Assembly: GCA_007133065.1 (NCBI GenBank)
Contig: SLNJ01000035.1
Location: 1 to 55,502 of the forward strand
Length of the DNA stretch: 55,502 nt
Direction of reading: 5' to 3'
Source of the DNA: Opitutales bacterium
GTDB lineage: Bacteria; Verrucomicrobiota; Verrucomicrobiia; Opitutales; Oceanipulchritudinaceae
The position numbers and the translations under genes were made by a program. The notes beneath the pieces are model-generated. The model had not been told where the DNA came from. It saw nothing but the letters and a program-made list of their open reading frames with translations, and ran no database searches. Shown here piece by piece: positions 50,855-55,502 of the stretch (position 1 is its first letter; every line of letters begins with the position of its first letter).

Positions 50855-51735
50855 GGTGTGTGCTCCGGCCCTCCATCCCGGCGCACCGGTGTAAGCTTAT
50901 CACGGAAGGCTTTCCCGCGTTCCAGAAGGTTCAGAACGGTGAACCAGTCCTCGTTGGCGAGGGCCGAGCGGAGGCTCTGCAACTCAGTATCGAATCCATC
51001 GAGCGCTCGGAGCACTTCCTCGCGATTCTGTTCAAGAATTGATTTCCAGAGCGCCGGACTGCCCGCGGCGATGCGCGTGGTATCGGCGAGACCGTTGCCC
51101 GAGAAATGGCGCCAGGAGGCGTCCCTGGTGCCGAGTTGTGCGCTCAGAACCGATGCCAGTACATGCGGAAGGTGGCTGACGTGGGCGACAATCTCGTCGT
51201 GTTTTTCCGGGTTGAGACTGGCGACCTCCATGCCGAGATTCCGCCAGAATGCAACCACAGCCCGGACGGCGGGCTCCGAGGTTTCGGGGAGGGGAGTGAC
51301 CAGGCACGGTTTTCCGCGGAAGAGGTCCGCGTCCGCGTTGCGCATGCCGGTTTTCTCCGAACCGGCCATCGGGTGCGATCCCACGAACGTCGCGGCGGTT
51401 GCCTGCAGCGTTTGGGTGCAAACCCGGGCGATGAGGCTCTTGGTGCTTCCGACGTCGGTGACGATCGCGTCATCCGGCAAGTGGGCGGCGATCCGGGCGA
51501 CCATCGGGGCGATTGCTTCGACCGGCGTGCAGATCACGACGATGCGCGCTCCGGCCACGGCACACTCCGGGGTCTCCGCGGCGTTGTGACACCAATCCTG
51601 GTCGGCTGCATCCAAGCGGGTTTCCGCACGGCGTGCCCAGATGGTGATCCTTTCCGCCAGCTGGTTCGCGTGCAGTGCCTTGCCCAGACTGGCGCCGAGC
51701 AATCCGGGTGCGATAATGGTAACCTGGGAAATCAT
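50851..51735 (-). CDS. tyrA: Prephenate/arogenate dehydrogenase
   Basis: 294 residues. The N-terminal Rossmann motif is VTIIAPGLLGASLGKALHAN, where the first glycine of GxGLxG has become Ala-Pro. Then VVICTPVEAI, TDVGSTKSLI, FVGSHPMAGSEKTGM (the TyrA active-site His-Pro-Met-Ala-Gly) and EIVAHVSHLPHVLASVL. It oxidises and decarboxylates prephenate or arogenate toward tyrosine. It heads a tyrA-aroA-cmk cluster on the minus strand, coupled to aroA by ATGA overlap. Confidence 0.94.
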   Translation of the reverse strand: MISQVTIIAPGLLGASLGKALHANQLAERITIWARRAETRLDAADQDWCHNAAETPECAVAGARIVVICTPVEAIAPMVARIAAHLPDDAIVTDVGSTKSLIARVCTQTLQATAATFVGSHPMAGSEKTGMRNADADLFRGKPCLVTPLPETSEPAVRAVVAFWRNLGMEVASLNPEKHDEIVAHVSHLPHVLASVLSAQLGTRDASWRHFSGNGLADTTRIAAGSPALWKSILEQNREEVLRALDGFDTELQSLRSALANEDWFTVLNLLERGKAFRDKLTPVRRDGGPEHTP

Positions 51736-51889
51736 AGCTGCCGGGAATGGCGATCAAATCCACACGCGCGCGATTGTCGAGGATTTAGGGAGGAGGGGAC
51801 GCGCGGCATTGGATTGCATTGGCGATCCACGGCTCTTACTTTCCTGTGCCTGGGAGGGCCGGGTCTTCTCAACCCCCGAATACGGAACG

Positions 51890-53635
51890 ATGGCATCCTC
51901 ACGGTCAGATCGTCGAAAGAGACGCCGCCGGCGGCGCCTCTGGCGGCGGGTTGCGATGCTCGCGATTCCGGCTGTGTTCGTGTTGGGGGCGGTATTCGTT
52001 CTGAGCGAACGGAGCTCACGATTCAGCTCCGTCGCGGGAACGCCACCCGGGGCCGATCGGGAAGAGGCCGAGGCGATGAGCGCCCACCGGGGAGTGGTGC
52101 GGGCGGTGATTGCCGACGTTGTGGACCGCGAGCGATCAGGACGGTCGATCGACGAGGAAACGCTGGCCCGGGTGGAGGAGGCCGCCGAACTCCAGCGGAG
52201 GGTGATCCGGGAGAGCGGTCCCATTCCAAGTCTGCGCGATCAGGAACGCATGGAGCAGCTGTTGCGCTGGATCGATGTAGCGCGTGGAGAACGGCTCATG
52301 GACCGGATCCGGGCGGCTGAAATGCGGGCTGAGGAGGCTTTGCTCGAACGGCGTATGAAGGACGCAGCGGAAGCGTATTCCGCAGCCGCCGAATTGCAGG
52401 CGCAGATCAATCGCGAGCATCCCCGTAGCCCCCACCGAAGCGCACGGCGACTCAGTCGGTTTCAGCGGAGCACCCGTGCGGTCGTATCCCGGCCGATATA
52501 CGAAGCGAGTCTCCGGGCCGAAGGGCGGGCACGACGCCTGGCGAAAGCGGGAGAGCCGGAGGCGGCACAGGCGCGCTTCGAAGAGGCGATCGGGTTGCAG
52601 GAGACCCTCGTGCGCGAGTACCGGGATACCCAATACGCAGATTTGTCGCGTCTCGAAGGATTGAAGCGCGAACTCGTCTCGTTGCAGGCACGGGATCTGC
52701 TCGAGGCTTTGGAGTCCGAGAAATCGGAAGCACAGCGTTTGAACGAGACGGGCCGGTATGCGGAAGCGGCCGAGCGGTGGGGTGAGGCCGTTCGCTTGCA
52801 GCGGGAAATCAACCGGCGTCACGGGGGAAGCCGGCATGCCTCGGCCGCGCAGGTGGAAGCGTATGAGATTCATCGCCAGGACGCCCTCGGGCGTGAGGCC
52901 GCCGCACGGATTGGCGAACAAATGGCCACGGTCCGACGCACGCTGCGGGAAGGGAATACCCTCGATGCCCGATCTCTCCTGCGCGAGGCGCTCGGTCTCC
53001 TGGAAGGGCTGGAGGAGCACGGGTCACGGGCGACGTGGGTCGACCCCGACCTGGAGGAGGAGTTGCGGTATCTGATCGCGATGGGCCATGGTCTCAGGGA
53101 GCTGCAGCGCCTCGTCGATGGTCACCTCGTCCCCTTGCAGGGTCATCCGGCACGGCGGATCCTGGATCGCGAGACCTCACAGGCTTTGTACGAGGCGGTG
53201 ATGGGCGAGAACCCCAGCGCGGTCCGCGGCGACGTGCTGCCGGTGGAGTCGGTCACGTATCTGGAAGCGGAGCGCTTCTGCCGCCGGCTTGGATGGATCA
53301 TGGGCCGGCCGGTCCGGCTCCCCGCGGTCGCAGAGCTCCGGATGGCCGCCGGAGCGTTGTCCCGCCAACGGATCGAGCAAACATCCTGGCACGCCCTCAA
53401 CAGCGAGGGACGCATCCGCACCGGAGCCGGGCGACCGGCAAATGCCTTGGGGGTCCACGACCTTCCGGGCAACGTCGCCGAGTGGGCGCTGCGCGATCCG
53501 CAGGAGAGCGAAACCGCGCCCGTTGTCGGCGGCGGGGTTCGAGAACACCCCGACCGGCTCGTCGGATTTCCCGTTGAAACGCATCCCCTCCGCGAACGCC
53601 ACCGCTTCCGAGGATTCCGCTTCGTCGTGGAGTGA
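51890..53635 (+). CDS. Membrane-anchored coiled-coil protein with SUMF1-like C-terminal domain
   Basis: 581 residues. A very basic start (SDRRKRRRRRRLWRR) precedes one membrane helix (VAMLAIPAVFVLGAVFVL), so the bulk is probably outside the cytoplasmic membrane. Residues 60-400 are Glu/Arg/Ala-rich coiled coil with TPR-like units of about 65 residues (for example RRMKDAAEAYSAAAELQAQI and ETGRYAEAAERWGEAVRLQR). From about 410 a SUMF1/FGE-like domain appears: ETSQALYEAVMGENPSAVRG, LPVESVTYLEAERFCRRLGW, VRLPAVAELRMAAG, LPGNVAEWALR and FRGFRFV. The two catalytic Cys of true formylglycine-generating enzymes are missing and RGGSW is lost, so it is more likely a sugar- or protein-binding module. No sulfatase is near. 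Confidence 0.8.
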   Translation: MASSRSDRRKRRRRRRLWRRVAMLAIPAVFVLGAVFVLSERSSRFSSVAGTPPGADREEAEAMSAHRGVVRAVIADVVDRERSGRSIDEETLARVEEAAELQRRVIRESGPIPSLRDQERMEQLLRWIDVARGERLMDRIRAAEMRAEEALLERRMKDAAEAYSAAAELQAQINREHPRSPHRSARRLSRFQRSTRAVVSRPIYEASLRAEGRARRLAKAGEPEAAQARFEEAIGLQETLVREYRDTQYADLSRLEGLKRELVSLQARDLLEALESEKSEAQRLNETGRYAEAAERWGEAVRLQREINRRHGGSRHASAAQVEAYEIHRQDALGREAAARIGEQMATVRRTLREGNTLDARSLLREALGLLEGLEEHGSRATWVDPDLEEELRYLIAMGHGLRELQRLVDGHLVPLQGHPARRILDRETSQALYEAVMGENPSAVRGDVLPVESVTYLEAERFCRRLGWIMGRPVRLPAVAELRMAAGALSRQRIEQTSWHALNSEGRIRTGAGRPANALGVHDLPGNVAEWALRDPQESETAPVVGGGVREHPDRLVGFPVETHPLRERHRFRGFRFVVE

Positions 53636-53798
53636 CCACGCCATTGCGCCGGCGGCGCGGTTGTTTGTGGTTTATTCTCAGGTTTTCGATCCCGATGGCG
53701 GTCCCGATTTTGATTCAGACTTTTACACAAACAATCCGTCTTTGGTCTTGCCGCCCGGGCAAGAATTCTACGGACTGGATTCGCACTGAATTGGGACG

Positions 53799-54797
53799 AT
53801 GGGCGTTACGCTGCTTACTATTCGGATTGTTTTTTTTATTCTCGTTGTCGGGGCGAGTTATCTCGTTTGGTACACGGTTCCGGAGTGGGAGGACATTCGC
53901 TGGCTGGTCCTGTCGGTCGGCGCGCTGATCGGCGCGCTGGTGATCCTGACCGATATCCTCCTGAAAGGCTTCTCCCTGCGCGGGCTCTCCGCCCTGACGT
54001 TCGGAATGTTCATCGGCTGGCTCGTCGCCTTTTTTATCGATAACAGCCCATTGTTCGAGGAGGGAGACCCTGAGATTCTCTTCATTTCCCGCTTGGGTCT
54101 GTTCGTGATTCTGATGTACCTGGGAGCGGTGATCGCATTGCGCGGGCGGGACGAGTTCAATCTGGTCATCCCGTATGTCCGGTTCGTGCCTCACGGCGTG
54201 GACGTGCCCCTCGCAGTCGTCGACGCCAGCACCCTGATCGATGGCCGGATCGTCGGGATCAGTCGCAGCAAGTTTCTCGGCCACGCGCTGGTGGTGCCCA
54301 GCTTTGTCGTCGAGGAAATGCACCGGATCGCCGACTCAGGCGACCCCCAGCGCAAGGAACGCGGCCGCCGTGGCCTGCGCGCCCTCAACGACCTCCGCGC
54401 GATGGATCACGTCGACCTGCGGATTCACGACAGCGACGTGAGCAAGCGGGACAATGTCGATGAGAAGCTCGTCTTCCTCGCGCAGTCAATGAAGGCCAAG
54501 CTCTTTACGCTCGACTACAACCTCGCCCAACTCGCGCGGTTCCACCGCGTCGAATGGCTCAATATCAACGACCTCGCCAAGGCGCTCCATCCCGAGCTCT
54601 ACGTTGGCGAGACGCTCGAGGTCGAACTGGTGAAGGCGGGAAGAGAGCCCGGCCAGGCCGTCGGCTACCTCCAGGACGGGTCCATGGTCGTCGTCAACGA
54701 GGCCAAATCCCTGATCGGCCAGACCGTCGCCGTCGAAGTCCAAAGCATCCTCCCCTCCGCCGGCGGAAAGATGGTGTTTGCGCGGCTGTTGAAGTAG
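53799..54797 (+). CDS. PIN-TRAM domain membrane protein (YacL-like)
   Basis: 332 residues. Four hydrophobic helices fill the first 120 residues. The PIN ribonuclease fold follows (LAVVDASTLIDGRIVGISRS with Asp residues, VVPSFVVEEMHRIADSGDPQ, NVDEKLVFLAQSM and LFTLDYNLAQLARF), then a TRAM domain (EVELVKAGREPGQAVGYLQD to VVVEVQS-type strands). This matches YacL-type proteins, assumed to be membrane-bound RNA-binding nucleases. A GATGG ATG-proximal context at 53799 is used; the 163 bases before it contain a CCCGATTTTGATT motif like one at 43.4 kb. Confidence 0.92.
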   Translation: MGVTLLTIRIVFFILVVGASYLVWYTVPEWEDIRWLVLSVGALIGALVILTDILLKGFSLRGLSALTFGMFIGWLVAFFIDNSPLFEEGDPEILFISRLGLFVILMYLGAVIALRGRDEFNLVIPYVRFVPHGVDVPLAVVDASTLIDGRIVGISRSKFLGHALVVPSFVVEEMHRIADSGDPQRKERGRRGLRALNDLRAMDHVDLRIHDSDVSKRDNVDEKLVFLAQSMKAKLFTLDYNLAQLARFHRVEWLNINDLAKALHPELYVGETLEVELVKAGREPGQAVGYLQDGSMVVVNEAKSLIGQTVAVEVQSILPSAGGKMVFARLLK

Positions 54798-54851
54798 GTC
54801 CAGGCAATCGACTGCCCCAGATTGAGATCGCTGCTGCTGGCGTTCGGGTTG

Positions 54852-54890
54852 CCCCCGATTTGCTTTCAAGAATCCAATATCGGGGGGATT
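54852..54890 (+). terminator. Candidate intrinsic terminator after the PIN-TRAM gene
   Basis: CCCCCGAT at 54852-54859 and ATCGGGGG at 54879-54886 form a perfect 8-base stem with a 19-base loop, 55 bases after the stop at 54797, followed by GATTTATTCT, a weak U-rich tail. The long loop and poor U-run keep this tentative. Confidence 0.4.
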
Positions 54891-54905
54891 TATTCTGGAA
54901 TTCAG

Positions 54906-54934
54906 TTGCAAACGTGCTCTGTAGGGGCTATTAT
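54906..54934 (+). promoter_or_regulatory. Candidate sigma70-type promoter for the prepilin gene
   Basis: TTGCAA (54906-54911) and TATTAT (54929-54934) are separated by 17 bases. The match to TTGACA is 4 of 6 and to TATAAT 5 of 6. It would give a leader of about 160 bases before the pilin ATG. I looked for a sigma54 -24/-12 site, usual for some pilin genes, and did not find a convincing one. Confidence 0.4.
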
Positions 54935-55102
54935 TCGCTGGGAAGCAATCACTTACGAATGTAGTAAACGGTCTGTAAAAACGATGCTATAAGCCGATTT
55001 TTCTTGGCAGAGCAGGGGGGGTACCCTAGAAATGGAGGATGTCTTCCGAGGGGGAGACACATGAAACATCATATATCATAGATCAGAAGGAGTATTATTA
55101 TC

Positions 55103-55477
55103 ATGAAGAAAAATCGCAAAGGGTTTACCCTCGTAGAAATTATGATCGTGGTCGTCATCATCGGCCTCCTGGCCGCGATGGCCATCCCCGCGTTCCAGAA
55201 GGTGCGCACCAGCTCGATCGAGAAGACCGTCGTCAATGACGGCCGCCAGCTCGGTTCCGCTGCCCAGCAGTACATGATGGAATACGGCACGACGACGGTG
55301 ACGTTCAATATCACGGACGGTGACATTGACGGTGCTCTCGCTGATTGGGTTGAGTCTGCCAGCAGCGGGGTTACCTCCGCCGAGCAGACGATCCAGGCGG
55401 GCGGCACATTCTACCTCTCGCACGCGGCGTTGGATGCTGCGATCGATTTCGACTCGGAAGGACGGCGCCAAGACTAA
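55103..55477 (+). CDS. Type IV pilin / type II secretion major pseudopilin-like prepilin
   Basis: 124 residues. A short charged leader (MKKNRKG) is followed by FTLVEIMIVVVIIGLLAAMA, the class III prepilin signal with Glu at mature position 5, cleaved after Gly7. The mature helix continues with IPAFQKVRTSSIEKTVVND; the remainder is a small globular part (GRQLGSAAQQYMMEYG onward). The short C-terminal region without a Cys pair is typical of Verrucomicrobia-type pilins. AAGGAG at 55087-55092 lies 10 bases before ATG 55103. It is the product the PilC protein at 43487 and an unseen ATPase would assemble. The coding region ends well inside the window. Confidence 0.93.
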   Translation: MKKNRKGFTLVEIMIVVVIIGLLAAMAIPAFQKVRTSSIEKTVVNDGRQLGSAAQQYMMEYGTTTVTFNITDGDIDGALADWVESASSGVTSAEQTIQAGGTFYLSHAALDAAIDFDSEGRRQD

Positions 55478-55502
55478 CCCGTTCGTGCTTTCATAAAAGT
55501 TA

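Noticed and set aside
54990..55020. Sigma54 promoter before the prepilin gene
   Set aside because: TTGGCAGAGCAGGGGGGG has part of a -24 element but no GC at the -12 spacing; a sigma70-like pair at 54906-54934 fits better.

Overview
The window is about 55.5 kb of GC-rich bacterial chromosome from what looks like a member of the Verrucomicrobiota, most likely the Opitutales/Puniceicoccales side. The clearest clue is the Trp/Tyr-rich C-terminal domain on the secreted nucleoside-hydrolase-like protein (about 17,010-17,300), which I know from secreted proteins of that group. A rich set of carbohydrate-active genes, a T2SS/type IV pilus-like system and a pilin with a GFTLVEIMIVV start fit this. The assignment is inference from protein style; no rRNA is present to test it.

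Layout. 1-19,500 is an accessory stretch. It holds a heparinase II/III-like protein, a tight RtcB / G3E GTPase / archease operon, a sirtuin directly followed by a uroporphyrinogen-decarboxylase (UroD) remnant, a CE15-like esterase, an NAD-dependent epimerase, a UroD-family protein, a GH78 rhamnosidase, a Spy/CpxP-like periplasmic protein, a zinc alcohol dehydrogenase, a secreted nucleoside-hydrolase/X2/LamG protein and a MATE transporter. It also carries three gene remnants (UroD, Tag, Gfo/Idh/MocA) and several repeats, so it has been rearranged. 19,500-29,600 mixes housekeeping (proS, metX-metW) with a ceramidase-like/HEAT pair and a six-hairpin glycosidase-like/GT4 pair. 29,600-37,450 holds a site-2-type protease, a TPR lipoprotein, the HMCES/YedK protein with a small membrane partner, a degenerate sensor-kinase-like protein, a phasin-like/ABC1-kinase pair, a 5'-3' exonuclease and a DCC-family thiol oxidoreductase. 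37,600-44,700 holds envelope and secretion genes: an ExeA-type ATPase with two GspB-like proteins, a CapD/WbpM-type nucleotide-sugar dehydratase, a YugP-type zinc protease and a PilC/GspF platform protein. 44,800-55,502 holds tRNA-Gly(UCC), a GH4 glycosidase, rsmE, thrH, the tyrA-aroA-cmk cluster, a membrane-anchored coiled-coil/SUMF1-like protein, a PIN-TRAM protein and a prepilin with its own promoter.

How the genes work together. Several pairs overlap by ATGA (glycosidase-like/GT4, metX/metW, HEAT/ceramidase, exeA/gspB-like, tyrA/aroA), indicating translational coupling. The RtcB-GTPase-archease operon is the best candidate for a coherent and possibly under-described system: an RNA ligase, its activating chaperone, and between them a putative metallochaperone GTPase. 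The ExeA/GspB-like cluster, PilC and the prepilin, though scattered, are parts of one secretion or pilus apparatus. No intact transposase, phage module, CRISPR array or rRNA gene was seen.
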